Source: Microvirga sp.
Lineage (GTDB): Bacteria > Pseudomonadota > Alphaproteobacteria > Rhizobiales > Beijerinckiaceae
Reading direction: 5' to 3'
Assembly (NCBI RefSeq): GCF_014699075.1
Contig: NZ_JACXAB010000015.1
Coordinates: 20,938-84,937 of the forward strand
Length of the DNA stretch: 64,000 nucleotides
Each line of letters opens with the position of its first letter. Positions within the stretch are counted from its first letter, which is position 1. Shown here piece after piece: positions 1-9,501 of the stretch. The notes under the pieces are model-generated. The model worked only from the letters and a program-made list of their open reading frames with translations, was not told the DNA's origin and made no database searches. A program made the position numbers and the translations under genes.

Positions 1-275
1 TGCCAGGCGTTGCCGTGAATGGAATGTGGGTGATCGCCGAAGTTCAGCGCCAGCCGATGCTCAATGCCCTCGAACGTGAAACGTCCTTTAGCGATGCGGT
101 TGCTGTAGGGGATGAGCGGGTAGCAGCAGGTCTGCCGCACCAACCCGTCGCGCAAGACCTGCTCGGGGGTCTCGCGCATCAGCGCCACGTCGCCATGCCG
201 GAAGCCCGCGATGGCGCCGCCGATGGTTGGCGCCAGATCGAGCTTCAGCGCACTGCTCCTGAGCGTGACGATCAG
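1..275 (-). CDS. aldose 1-epimerase, 5' part only (runs off the left edge)
   Basis: Interconverts alpha and beta anomers of a free aldose. About 91 N-terminal residues are visible. Translation gives family-typical strings: 'YPLIPYSNRIAKGRF' (the NR of galactose mutarotases) and 'FGDHPHSIHGNAW', which carries the conserved substrate-binding H-G segment. It follows the aldolase gene by about 18 bp, in the same operon. The start is odd. A strong GAGGAGG Shine-Dalgarno at about 281-287 is followed by ATC and CTG, and no ATG, GTG or TTG is in frame until a GTG about 30 codons in, which would lose conserved sequence. I placed the start at the CTG (275); an ATC start at 278 is the alternative. The family call is firm and the start is inference. 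Confidence 0.8.
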   Translation of the reverse strand, partial: MIVTLRSSALKLDLAPTIGGAIAGFRHGDVALMRETPEQVLRDGLVRQTCCYPLIPYSNRIAKGRFTFEGIEHRLALNFGDHPHSIHGNAW

Positions 276-293
276 GATGGCCTCCTCACGTCT

Positions 294-1103
294 CTAATAA
301 GCTGCGGCGGGCGCGGCGGGAGCCGGGGCAGCCTCGCCCCTGAGAGCGCCGAGCCATTCGGAGGCGCGGCTCGTCATCATGGCGATATCTGAAGCCACCG
401 CTACGTAGCTGTAGCCGTAGCTGATGAAGCGCTTGACCATGTCTGGATTAGGCCCGACGATGCCGACCGGCTTACCGGCTTCCTGCGCCATCCTGGCTGC
501 CTTCTCGATCAGCGCCTGAACATCAGGATGCGCGATGTTGCCGATATGGCCCATGGCGGCCGCAAGATCACCAGGCCCAACGAATAGGGCGTCGATTCCG
601 GGAACTGCCGCAATCTCCGGCAACCGCTCAATCGCCTCCGGCGTTTCGAGCTGGGCGATGACAGCAACCTGATCATTGGCTCGTTTGAGATAATCCGCCG
701 CGCGGCCGAAGCGCGAGCCACGATGCACGGCGGCGACACCACGCACGCCGTGCGGCGGGTACTTCGCGAACGAGACGGCCAGACGCGCTTCCTCGGCAGT
801 CTGCACGAAAGGCAGCATGATCGTTTGGGCGCCCGCATCGAGCACGCGCTTCACGAGCACCTGATCGTTCCAGGCAAGCCGCACCACAGCATCGGCCGGC
901 GTGCAGCCGACGGCTCGCAGGATATGCGCCAGATCCGACACCTCGATCGGCACGTGCTCCATGTCGACCACGAGGAAGTCGAAGCCGCTATAGCCCATAG
1001 CCTCGGCGGTCGCCGGAGCGGCCGCCATGAGCCAAGTGCCGAGCGGCGGCTTGGGTCCTTGCCCCTTCAGCCAGCTTTTGAAGCGGTTCTCGATGCTGAT
1101 CAT
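294..1103 (-). CDS. HpcH/HpaI-family class II aldolase
   Basis: 269 residues, the usual length for metal-dependent 2-keto-3-deoxy acid aldolases, which cleave a 2-keto-3-deoxy (or 4-hydroxy-2-oxo) acid to pyruvate plus an aldehyde. The start 'MISIENRF' fits the family N-terminus. Visible family features are 'GTWLM' near residue 20, 'DFLVVDMEH' (catalytic His) near 45, 'VRLAW' with the substrate Arg, 'QLET' (metal Glu) near 148 and 'VGPGDLA' (metal Asp) near 175. The C-terminus is Ala/Pro-rich. The gene lies 10 bp after the sugar-acid dehydratase and just before the aldose epimerase, so its substrate is probably the dehydratase product. The exact substrate cannot be read from sequence. Confidence 0.92.
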   Translation of the reverse strand: MISIENRFKSWLKGQGPKPPLGTWLMAAAPATAEAMGYSGFDFLVVDMEHVPIEVSDLAHILRAVGCTPADAVVRLAWNDQVLVKRVLDAGAQTIMLPFVQTAEEARLAVSFAKYPPHGVRGVAAVHRGSRFGRAADYLKRANDQVAVIAQLETPEAIERLPEIAAVPGIDALFVGPGDLAAAMGHIGNIAHPDVQALIEKAARMAQEAGKPVGIVGPNPDMVKRFISYGYSYVAVASDIAMMTSRASEWLGALRGEAAPAPAAPAAAY

Positions 1104-1113
1104 GACAGAACTT

Positions 1114-2847
1114 TCAGAAAATCGACGGCTCGGCCACGAGGCCGCGTGTGGACAGGAAGTCGAAGTCGCAGCCTTCATCGGCTTGAGAGACGTGGCGCTG
1201 GTAGAGGGCCGCGAAGGATCGCTCGTAGCGCAGGGCTCCGGGCTTCCACTCGGCGCGGCGGCGCTCCAGCTCCTTGTCATCAACTTTCATGTCCAGGCGC
1301 CCGGCTTCCACGTCGATTTCCACGAGGTCGCCTGTCTTGAGAAGCCCGAGGGGTCCACCAATTGCGGCTTCCGGCGCCACGTGCAGGATGCAGGTGCCGT
1401 AGTGGGTTCCGCTCATGCGCCCGTCGCAGATGCGCGCCATGTCGCGCACGCCCTGTTTCAGCAGCTTCTTCGGGATCGGCAGATTGCCCCATTCCGGCAT
1501 GCCGGGTGCGCCAACTGGACCGGCATTGCGGAGCACGACGACCGTGTCCTCCGTAATGTCGAGATCGGGATCGTCAATGGTGCGGTTCATCTCGGCGGGG
1601 CTGTCGAAGACAAGCGCAGGGCCTACATGCTTGAGAAATTTCGGGTTGGCCGCCGAGGACTTCATGACGGCACCGTTGGGAGCGAGGTTGCCGCGCAGCA
1701 CCGCCAGCGTCTTGCCGCGGGAAAGCGGCACGACCGGGTTGTCCTCGCCCCGGATGACCTCGTCGTTCCAGCACTCGGCTCCGGCGATGTTCTCGCCAAG
1801 TGTCTTACCGTTCACCGTCATGGCGTCACGGTCGAGATGCCGCTCCAGCTTCTTGAGCTGCGCCAGAATTCCGCCGGCGAAGTAGAAATCCTCCATCAGG
1901 TACTCGCCCGATGGAAAGAGGTTCGCGCAGACGGGCACCCGTCCGGCCATGTCTGACATGTCGTCAAGGGTCAGATCAACGCCCGCCCGGCGTGCCATTG
2001 CGATCAGGTGAACGGCGGCGTTGGTCGACCCGCCAAGGGCCATATAGGCGACAAGGCCATTGCGGAAGCTCTTCGCATCAAGGAATCGGGAGGGCTTCCA
2101 GTCCTCCCAGATCATCTCGATGACGTGCTCGCCACAGGCCGATGCCATGCGCGGGTGGCCGCTGTCGGCGGCAGGGATCGAGGATGCGCCCGGGAGCGTG
2201 AGACCCATAGCGTCCACGATGGAGGTCATGGTGGACGCCGTGCCCATGGTGTTGCAGGTGCCGATGGAGCGGGTCATCCGGCTTTCGAGATCCACCCAAT
2301 CGTCTTGGGTGATATTGCCGGCACGCAGCTCATCCCAGTATTTTTTCGTGTGGGTGCCCGCACCCGTCTTGTGCCCGCGCCACTGTCCGTTCGACATGGG
2401 GCCTGCCGGGCAGTAGATCACCGGAATGTCCATGCTGATCGCCCCCATGAGGAGGCCGGGCGTAGACTTGTCGCAGCCGCCGAGCAGCACGGCGCCGTCG
2501 ATGGGATGCGAGCGCAGAAGCTCCTCGACTTCCATGGCAAGGAAGTTGCGGTAGAGCATGGTGGTTGGCTTCACCATCACCTCACCGACTGACAGCGCCG
2601 GCAGCTCAACCGGGTAGCCGCCCGCCTGCCAGACGCCGCGCTTCACCGCCTCGGCGCGGTCGCGCAGGTGCGAGTGGCAGGGGCTGAGTTCGCTCCAAGT
2701 GTTGACGATGGCAACAACGGGCTTTCCGAGGAATTCCTCCCGCCGCAGGCCCATCTGCTGCGTGCGCTGCCGATGGGCGAAGCCGCGCATGTCGTCGGAG
2801 GCATACCAGCGCTGGCTCCGCAATTCCCCGATTGTTCGGCGTGTCAT
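1114..2847 (-). CDS. IlvD/Edd-family sugar-acid (aldonate) dehydratase
   Basis: 577 residues, the length of the arabonate/xylonate dehydratase branch. Family members hold an Fe-S cluster and Mg2+ and convert an aldonate to a 2-keto-3-deoxyaldonate. Cluster cysteines appear in 'GGCDKSTPG' (about residue 122) and 'GTCNTMGTASTM' (about 195). The C-terminal signatures are 'GRMSGTHYGTCILHVAPE' (about 480) and 'GGPLGLLKTGD'. The extended tail 'GCDFDFLSTRG' matches the arabonate-dehydratase-like subgroup rather than housekeeping IlvD. The gene sits between ABC permease and aldolase genes with gaps of 10-13 bp, so it belongs to the importer operon. L-arabonate, D-xylonate, D-galactonate and L-fuconate are all possible substrates. 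Confidence 0.93.
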   Translation of the reverse strand: MTRRTIGELRSQRWYASDDMRGFAHRQRTQQMGLRREEFLGKPVVAIVNTWSELSPCHSHLRDRAEAVKRGVWQAGGYPVELPALSVGEVMVKPTTMLYRNFLAMEVEELLRSHPIDGAVLLGGCDKSTPGLLMGAISMDIPVIYCPAGPMSNGQWRGHKTGAGTHTKKYWDELRAGNITQDDWVDLESRMTRSIGTCNTMGTASTMTSIVDAMGLTLPGASSIPAADSGHPRMASACGEHVIEMIWEDWKPSRFLDAKSFRNGLVAYMALGGSTNAAVHLIAMARRAGVDLTLDDMSDMAGRVPVCANLFPSGEYLMEDFYFAGGILAQLKKLERHLDRDAMTVNGKTLGENIAGAECWNDEVIRGEDNPVVPLSRGKTLAVLRGNLAPNGAVMKSSAANPKFLKHVGPALVFDSPAEMNRTIDDPDLDITEDTVVVLRNAGPVGAPGMPEWGNLPIPKKLLKQGVRDMARICDGRMSGTHYGTCILHVAPEAAIGGPLGLLKTGDLVEIDVEAGRLDMKVDDKELERRRAEWKPGALRYERSFAALYQRHVSQADEGCDFDFLSTRGLVAEPSIF

Positions 2848-2860
2848 CTCGAAACGATCC

Positions 2861-3721
2861 TTATCCCTTGATGCCGCCGGAGGTCAGGCCGGACACGACG
2901 CGCTCCTGGAAGATCACGATCAGAACCGCAACCGGCACGATGCCGACGACGAGCGCCGCCGAGATCACCGGCCAGGGGAAAGCGAACTCACCCTGATAGA
3001 GCGTGATGCCTACGGGGAGCGTGCGCAGGGCCGGGTTGGAGTTGAAAGATAGCGCAAGCAGGAACTCGTCCCAGGCGTTCACGAAGGCGAGAATTCCTGC
3101 CGTAAACACACCCGGCGCCGAGAGCGGCACCACGACCTTGAAAAGGGCACCAATGCGGGTGCAGCCGTCGATCATGGCGGAGTTTTCCAGATCGCGCGGA
3201 ATGCCCTCGAAGAACGACACGAGGATCAGGGTGCAGACCGGCAGGCTCAGCACCGTGTAGGGCAGGATCAGGGCCACCCAGGTATTGAGGAGGCCAAGCG
3301 CCCGCATGATCTCGAAGAGAGGCACCAGCAGCGTGACGAGCGGGAAGGTCGAAACGGCGATGATGGCCGAGAGAATAAGATCCCGTCCGCGGATCTGGAG
3401 CCGAGCCAGCGCATACGCAGCGAGAACGGAGATGAAGAGCGTCAGCGCGGTGGAGAGGATCGCCACCATGAAGCTGTTGAACAGGAACAGCAGCAGGGGC
3501 TGGTCCGTGAAGGCGCGCAGATAATTTGCAACCGTCGGCGCATGCGGCAGCCAGGTGATTGGTTTCACGGTCAGCTCGGCTTCCGTCTTGAGCGACGTGA
3601 ACAGGATCCACAGCGCCGGGAACATACCGTTCACGACCAGGATGAACCCGATCAGGATACGCAGGGGCGTGCCGGAGAAGAGCGAGCGGCTGGCAGTCGT
3701 ATCGTGGCTCATGGCTGTCAT
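2861..3721 (-). CDS. carbohydrate ABC transporter permease (MalG/CUT1 type)
   Basis: 286 residues with about six membrane segments; the second inner-membrane subunit of the importer. The EAA loop that docks the ATPase is seen as 'ENSAMIDGCTRIGALFKVVVPLSAPG' split around the conserved Asp-Gly. The C-terminal 'FQERVVSGLTSGGIKG' is the hallmark of MalG-like proteins. The start ATG overlaps the stop of the preceding permease by four bases (ATGA), which supports translational coupling and this start; an alternative Met lies three codons downstream. It probably pairs with the upstream permease, the MalK-like ATPase and the binding protein. Confidence 0.93.
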   Translation of the reverse strand: MTAMSHDTTASRSLFSGTPLRILIGFILVVNGMFPALWILFTSLKTEAELTVKPITWLPHAPTVANYLRAFTDQPLLLFLFNSFMVAILSTALTLFISVLAAYALARLQIRGRDLILSAIIAVSTFPLVTLLVPLFEIMRALGLLNTWVALILPYTVLSLPVCTLILVSFFEGIPRDLENSAMIDGCTRIGALFKVVVPLSAPGVFTAGILAFVNAWDEFLLALSFNSNPALRTLPVGITLYQGEFAFPWPVISAALVVGIVPVAVLIVIFQERVVSGLTSGGIKG

Positions 3722-4656
3722 CCCTTGGCCCGGATCATGCGCAGGTAGACTGCCGTCACGGCCATGGAGAGGGCGAACATGACGACGGCGAGCGCCGAGC
3801 CGTAGCCGAGATCGAGGAAGTCGACCGTGTTCTGGTGGATGTACATGGCAAGCGTCGCCGTGGATGTGCCAGGGCCGCCGCGTGTCATGGTGAACGGGAT
3901 GTCGAACGTCTGGAGCGCCGTGATGGTGCGGAAGATCAGGGCGACAACGATGGCAGGCTTGAGCAGCGGCAGGGTGATCTCGAAGAACTGCCTGAGGCGC
4001 CCTGCCCCATCCACATCGGCTGCCTCATAGAGCGAGCGCGGGATCGTCTGGAGGCCTGCGAGGATGATGAGCGCCATGAAGGACGAGGTCTTCCAGATGA
4101 TCGTGAGACAGATCGCGGCGAAGGCCCAATTGGCGGAGTTGAACCAGATCACCCCTTCGATGCCGAGGCGCCGGAGCACGTCGTTCACCACGCCGTATTC
4201 GGAATGGAAGAACCATGCGAAGATGAGGCCGGCGAACGAAAGCGGCAGCGCCCAGGGAATGAGAAGCGAGAGACGGACCGGCCATTTCACGTTGAACGGC
4301 AGGTTGGCCATCAGGGCGAGCGCCAGACCGACGAACAACGCCCCCGGAACGGTGATGAGCGTGATGAGCACCGTGTTCCGGGTCGTCTCCCAGAACACCG
4401 GGTCATCCAGCATGAGGCTGTAGTTCTCAAGCCCGGCGAAGGTCGCAGGCAAGCCGGAGGTGAGCGACAGGTTCTGGAAGCTAGTCCAGATCAAACGGCA
4501 GACGGGATAGACGATGATGAGCGTCAGGAGGAGGGCTGCCGGCATCAGCAGCAGCACGGCCAGGGTGCGCTCGCTCGGATCAAGGAACCGCGTCCACCAC
4601 TTGGTGCCGCTCTCGTTTTGCGGGGCCACTAGGGTCGTTTCGCTGACCGTTGCCAT
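3718..4656 (-). CDS. sugar ABC transporter permease (MalF/CUT1 type)
   Basis: 312 residues. A short cytoplasmic N-terminus is followed by about six membrane segments, starting near 'LAVLLLMPAALLLTLIIV'. The EAA loop reads 'YEAADVDGAGRLRQFFEITLPLL', the ATPase-docking motif. I chose the ATG giving 'MATVSETTL' because the longer upstream frame is compositionally unlike coding sequence. A 77-bp gap containing a strong stem-loop separates it from the binding-protein gene, and it overlaps the next permease by 4 bp. Substrate specificity is set by the binding protein and is unknown. Confidence 0.92.
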   Translation of the reverse strand: MATVSETTLVAPQNESGTKWWTRFLDPSERTLAVLLLMPAALLLTLIIVYPVCRLIWTSFQNLSLTSGLPATFAGLENYSLMLDDPVFWETTRNTVLITLITVPGALFVGLALALMANLPFNVKWPVRLSLLIPWALPLSFAGLIFAWFFHSEYGVVNDVLRRLGIEGVIWFNSANWAFAAICLTIIWKTSSFMALIILAGLQTIPRSLYEAADVDGAGRLRQFFEITLPLLKPAIVVALIFRTITALQTFDIPFTMTRGGPGTSTATLAMYIHQNTVDFLDLGYGSALAVVMFALSMAVTAVYLRMIRAKG

Positions 4657-4688
4657 CGTGTCATCCTGCCCGTTTGCAACATTGGGGT

Positions 4689-4712
4689 GACGGACGCCCG
4701 TGGGCGTCCGTC
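4689..4712 (-). promoter_or_regulatory. intergenic stem-loop between binding-protein and permease genes
   Basis: A perfect 11-bp inverted repeat (gacggacgccc / gggcgtccgtc, two bases between the arms) lies in the gap after the binding-protein stop. No T-run follows on the minus strand, so it is a poor terminator. Similar hairpins in malE-malF-type gaps protect the upstream mRNA and allow more binding protein than permease. That role is inference. Confidence 0.55.
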
Positions 4713-4733
4713 GGAGAGCTATTGTAGTGTGCC

Positions 4734-6041
<1,308 letters not shown>

Positions 6042-6058
6042 TTATTGACCTGCGCCTG

Positions 6059-7132
6059 TCAGGCGATGGCCCGTTCCGTTGCCGCATCGAAAAGGTGGAT
6101 CCGCGAAGGATCGACACCGATGGTGAGATCCTCGCCAGGGTTCGGGCGCATCTCCGGCGCACCACGCGCCGTCAGCGTGGACGAACCGAGGACGAAGTGG
6201 ATGAGCGTATCGGAGCCAAGCGGCTCGACGACCTGCACCCGTCCCGACAGGGCATGGCCCTCGCCGGCTGGCACGAAATGCTCCGGACGAATGCCGACGA
6301 TCACATCGCGCCCTTCGAGGCCACCGGCTTTCCCGGCGGCATGGCTTTGAAGCGGAAGGCTGGCCCCGCCGTCGAACATCACCTGCCCGCCGCGGATCGT
6401 ACCCTTGGCGAAATTCATGGCCGGCGATCCGATGAAGCCGCCGACGAAGACGCTGGCTGGCGAGTTGTAGACCTCGTCCGGGGTGCCGACCTGCTCAATC
6501 TCGCCACCCTTGAGGATCACGATGCGGTCGGCGAGCGTCATCGCCTCAACCTGATCGTGGGTCACATAGATGATGGTGGTGCCGATGGCCTGATGGAGGC
6601 GCTTGATTTCCGTGCGAACCTGACCGCGCAGCTTGGCATCGAGGTTGGAAAGCGGTTCGTCGAACAGGAAGACCTGGGGACGGCGCACGATCGCGCGGCC
6701 CATGGCAACGCGCTGGCGCTGGCCGCCGGAAAGCTGGCTCGGCTTCCTCTCGAGGAGTTGGGTGATTCCGAGCATCTCGGCCGCCTGGGTGATGCGCGGC
6801 TTGATCTCGGCGGAAGGAATCCCGCGCACCTTCAGGCTGAAGGCCATATTCTCGTAGACGGTTTTGTGCGGGTAGAGCGCGTAATCCTGGAACACCATGG
6901 CGATGTCGCGCTCCCGGGGCGGCAGCTTGTTCACCACCCGCTCGCCGATGCGGATCTCGCCGCCGCTGATGCTCTCCAGGCCCGCCAGCATGCGAAGGGT
7001 CGTCGACTTACCGCAACCCGACGGGCCCACCAGCACCACGAACTCGCGGTCGGCAATCTCCAAGTCGATGCCCTTGACGATCTTTAGAGCACCGTAACTC
7101 TTCTCAAGCTTGCGGAAGCTGACGGACGACAT
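6059..7132 (-). CDS. ABC transporter ATPase (MalK/UgpC type)
   Basis: 357 residues; powers the CUT1 sugar importer. Walker A is 'GPSGCGKS' (about residue 38), the Q-loop lies in 'VFQDYALYPH', the signature is 'LSGGQRQRVAMGRAI' (about 135) and Walker B is 'VFLFDEPLSNLDA'; 'THDQVEAMTLAD' holds the switch His. The last 120 residues form the MalK-type TOBE regulatory region ('IVGIRPEHF'). The start 'MSSVSFRKLEKSYG' is preceded by GGGAGG. It is the first gene after the regulated promoter at about 7227-7255 and heads the operon. Confidence 0.95.
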   Translation of the reverse strand: MSSVSFRKLEKSYGALKIVKGIDLEIADREFVVLVGPSGCGKSTTLRMLAGLESISGGEIRIGERVVNKLPPRERDIAMVFQDYALYPHKTVYENMAFSLKVRGIPSAEIKPRITQAAEMLGITQLLERKPSQLSGGQRQRVAMGRAIVRRPQVFLFDEPLSNLDAKLRGQVRTEIKRLHQAIGTTIIYVTHDQVEAMTLADRIVILKGGEIEQVGTPDEVYNSPASVFVGGFIGSPAMNFAKGTIRGGQVMFDGGASLPLQSHAAGKAGGLEGRDVIVGIRPEHFVPAGEGHALSGRVQVVEPLGSDTLIHFVLGSSTLTARGAPEMRPNPGEDLTIGVDPSRIHLFDAATERAIA

Positions 7133-7226
7133 GCTCCCTCCCTGTTGCTTTGCAGCGTGCTCGAAGGTGGCGCGCCTGCACATAATCCCCTGGCGATAAG
7201 TCCCAGGCGTAAGGCTCATTGCATCT

Positions 7227-7242
7227 ATCATAGCGCTACGAT
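7227..7242. promoter_or_regulatory. LacI-family operator O1 (AGCGCT core)
   Basis: ATCATAGCGCTACGAT is a 16-bp palindrome with one mismatched pair, centred on AGCGCT, a core shared by many LacI/GalR-family operators. It overlaps the -10 box of the ABC operon promoter. A second copy of its right half (AGCGCTACGA) lies at 7372-7381. Assignment to the adjacent LacI-type regulator is inference from position. Confidence 0.65.
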
Positions 7243-7255
7243 GAACTCGATGCAA
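7227..7255 (-). promoter_or_regulatory. sigma70-type promoter of the sugar ABC operon
   Basis: On the minus strand, TTGCAT (plus positions 7250-7255) and TATGAT (7227-7232) are separated by exactly 17 bases. The site lies about 95 bp upstream of the ATPase start. The -10 box and spacer are covered by the palindromic operator at 7227-7242, so a bound LacI-family repressor would block RNA polymerase. Confidence 0.7.
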
Positions 7256-7322
7256 GCAGCTTTCGGGCGAGTCCAGGAGCAATGAGAAAGCGAATTTTTG
7301 GCCATACCTAAGGCGTTTTCGC

Positions 7323-7351
7323 TTGGGATATCACCTCTTGAACCTTATACT
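7323..7351 (+). promoter_or_regulatory. sigma70-type promoter of the lacI-family gene
   Basis: TTGGGA (7323-7328), a 17-base spacer and TATACT (7346-7351), about 42 bp before the regulator start. Transcription would start near 7358, just ahead of the second operator. Confidence 0.6.
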
Positions 7352-7367
7352 GCCGGAAACTATTCTC

Positions 7368-7381
7368 TCGGAGCGCTACGA
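7368..7381. promoter_or_regulatory. LacI-family operator O2, probable autoregulatory site
   Basis: TCGGAGCGCTACGA has the same AGCGCT core and right half as O1; a mismatched pair flanks the core. It lies about 10 bases downstream of the predicted start site of the regulator gene, where a repressor would act as a roadblock. Centre-to-centre distance to O1 is 140 bp, compatible with looping by a tetramer or two dimers. Confidence 0.6.
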
Positions 7382-7392
7382 AAGACAGACGA

Positions 7393-8451
7393 ATGGACAC
7401 TGGCAGCAGCTTGCAGAATCGCGTGCCGCGGAAGCGGCGCAAGATGCAGCGCGTGACGATGATGGACGTGGCAAGGCTCGCTCAGGTCTCCCCTTCCACG
7501 GTGTCGCTCTACCTGCGCAAGCCCTCCGCTGTTTCCCCGGCGGCAGGCCAGGAGATCGCCCGCGCCATTTCAACCTTGGGCTATGTTCCCAATCTGGTCG
7601 CAGGGGGACTCGCGGCCGCGTCATCGAAAGTGGTCAGCATCATCGTACCGTCGATTCGCAACGCCTTCTTCGCCGAGACGGTGTCCACTCTTCAGGCCGA
7701 ACTGGCCGCGGAGGGCCTGCAGGTCATCCTTGGCCATAGCGAGTATGGAGAGGATCAGGAAGAGGCCCTTGTTCGAACGGCCCTCGCCTGGGCTCCGGCC
7801 GCCGTCGTTCTGACGGGCCTGTCACACAGCGCCGAGACCCGCAAGCTTCTGCAGGCGAGCGGCGTGCCCGTTGTCGAGATGTGGGAGATCGGCGGAGAGC
7901 CAGTTGATATGGCCGTGGGTTTTTCACACCCGCATGTAGGCGCATCCGCCGCCCGCCATCTCCTGGCCAAGAGACGCCGCTCAATCGCATTCCTGGGCGC
8001 CCGCATGCAGGAGGATCATCGCGCTGCCAAACGGGCGAGCGGATTTGCCGAAGAAGCCAAGCGTGCGGCGGAGCACGTAACCTGCGAGGTTATCAATCAT
8101 CCAGGCGCCGCCACGGTCGAGGCCGGATCGCTCCTGTTGAGCCGTGCCCTCCAGCAGATCCCGGACCTCGATGGTATTGCCTGCTCAAACGACCTGATCG
8201 CCTTGGGCGCGCTCTTCGAGTGCCAGCGCCAAGGCATCCCTATTCCGGACACAATCGCCGTGGTGGGCTTCGGGGACCTCGATTTCAGCGCTTCATGCAT
8301 TCCTTCCCTGACAACAATCCGCCCTTCCGGAGATTTGATTGGCAAGGAAGTTGCACGCCTGATCCTCGCCGGCATTCATGGTGAACAGCCTGCAGGCGCC
8401 TCCCGCATCATCGACACCGGCCATGTTCTGATCGAACGGCGGAGCACCTGA
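7393..8451 (+). CDS. LacI-family transcriptional regulator
   Basis: 352 residues. The N-terminal helix-turn-helix is 'VTMMDVARLAQVSPSTVSLYL' (split; about residues 21-41), followed by the hinge helix 'PNLVAGGLA', then a periplasmic-binding-protein-like sensor domain ('VVSIIVPSIRNAFFAE' through 'GVVGFGDLDF'-like strands near residue 290). It is divergent from the sugar ABC operon, and both transcripts have AGCGCT operators nearby. It therefore probably represses the operon and itself until a sugar or pathway intermediate binds. The start is uncertain: the Met at 7444 (18 codons in) would give the more usual short arm before the HTH. Confidence 0.92.
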   Translation: MDTGSSLQNRVPRKRRKMQRVTMMDVARLAQVSPSTVSLYLRKPSAVSPAAGQEIARAISTLGYVPNLVAGGLAAASSKVVSIIVPSIRNAFFAETVSTLQAELAAEGLQVILGHSEYGEDQEEALVRTALAWAPAAVVLTGLSHSAETRKLLQASGVPVVEMWEIGGEPVDMAVGFSHPHVGASAARHLLAKRRRSIAFLGARMQEDHRAAKRASGFAEEAKRAAEHVTCEVINHPGAATVEAGSLLLSRALQQIPDLDGIACSNDLIALGALFECQRQGIPIPDTIAVVGFGDLDFSASCIPSLTTIRPSGDLIGKEVARLILAGIHGEQPAGASRIIDTGHVLIERRST

Positions 8452-8589
8452 TCAGGCCTTTGGAGCCACCACTTCTCCATAGACACTTCAACAGTATAGC
8501 CGCGCTCCGCCCCTGGTGTTTGGACGTCACCTACGGCAGCCTGTGCGTGCCGTAACCTGTCGTCGGCCTGAGTTGAAGGAGGTGTTCGC

Positions 8590-9444
8590 ATGGTCAATCG
8601 CCTGATCGCAGCCCGAGACCGTTTTGCGGCTCGCCACCCTGAGCAGCGGATCCTCATCGGCAGCCGCGAGTGGGGGTATCTCCAGACAGGTGGTACTGGC
8701 CCAGCCCTGTTGCTCATTCCCGGCACCTTGGGCCGCGGCGACATCTTCTGGCAGCAGATCGAGGCCTTGGAGGATCGCGCCCGCATCATCGCTGTGTCCT
8801 ATCCCAGCAGTGGCAGCGTGGCCGAATGGGCGAGCGATCTCGCGGAGTTGTGCGACAGGCTCGGCCTTGGCCGCGTCACGGTGCTCGGCTCCTCCCTCGG
8901 AGGGTATCTGGCGCAATATTTCGCCGCCGCGTATCCGCACATTACCGAGAGGCTTATTGCAGCCAACACACTGCACTCGGTTGCTGGAATCGCCGCCCGG
9001 CCGCCCTACTCCTCCGATCTCGACAATGCACCGATCGAGGAACTCCGCGCTGGGTTCGGTCGCGGTCTTGACGCGTGGCGCGATGCTCATCCGGATCAGG
9101 CGGAACTGGTCAATCTGCTCATGGCGGAAGTCGGCGGAAGAATTCCCGAGCCGGAACTGCGCGCACGGCTGAACGCTCTGAAACAAGGGCCGGAGCTGCC
9201 GCCCCTCGATCTGCCGCGGGAGCGGATTGCGACAATCGAGAGCGTCGACGACCCTCTCATTCCACCAGCGATGCGCGAAGTCGTGAGAACGCGCCTGAAA
9301 CCGTCGGTCGCCTACCGTTTTGAATCGGGCGGGCACTTTCCCTATGTGTCGCGGCCGGATCTCTACGTGGCTCTGCTCGAGGAGCAACTCGGCCTTACAG
9401 TCACCCGCGAAACTTGGGGCGATGGAGAGTTGCGGGCGCGATAA
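8590..9444 (+). CDS. alpha/beta hydrolase, maspardin-like
   Basis: 284 residues. The fold is indicated by an oxyanion strand 'LLLIPGTLGRG' (about residue 39), nucleophile elbow 'GSSLGGYLAQ' (Ser near 100), an acid in 'VDDPLIPP' (about 220) and a His in 'GGHFPYVSRPD' (about 248). Spacing and wording ('FWQQIEALE', 'VSYPSS', 'VLGSSLGGYLAQ') resemble the maspardin/SPG21 branch, whose substrates are unknown. An ideal AAGGAGG lies eight bases before the ATG. It stands alone between the lacI-type gene and a small lipoprotein on the other strand. No specific reaction can be assigned. Confidence 0.85.
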   Translation: MVNRLIAARDRFAARHPEQRILIGSREWGYLQTGGTGPALLLIPGTLGRGDIFWQQIEALEDRARIIAVSYPSSGSVAEWASDLAELCDRLGLGRVTVLGSSLGGYLAQYFAAAYPHITERLIAANTLHSVAGIAARPPYSSDLDNAPIEELRAGFGRGLDAWRDAHPDQAELVNLLMAEVGGRIPEPELRARLNALKQGPELPPLDLPRERIATIESVDDPLIPPAMREVVRTRLKPSVAYRFESGGHFPYVSRPDLYVALLEEQLGLTVTRETWGDGELRAR

Positions 9445-9501
9445 TGCCGCGTCATCGACGTCAGATTACACCCTGCCGCAAGACGCTTGAAGTTCAGCCT
9501 T

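Noticed and set aside
8452..8589. Small gene between the lacI-type gene and the hydrolase
   Set aside because: 138 bp with no start plus Shine-Dalgarno pairing other than that of the hydrolase itself.
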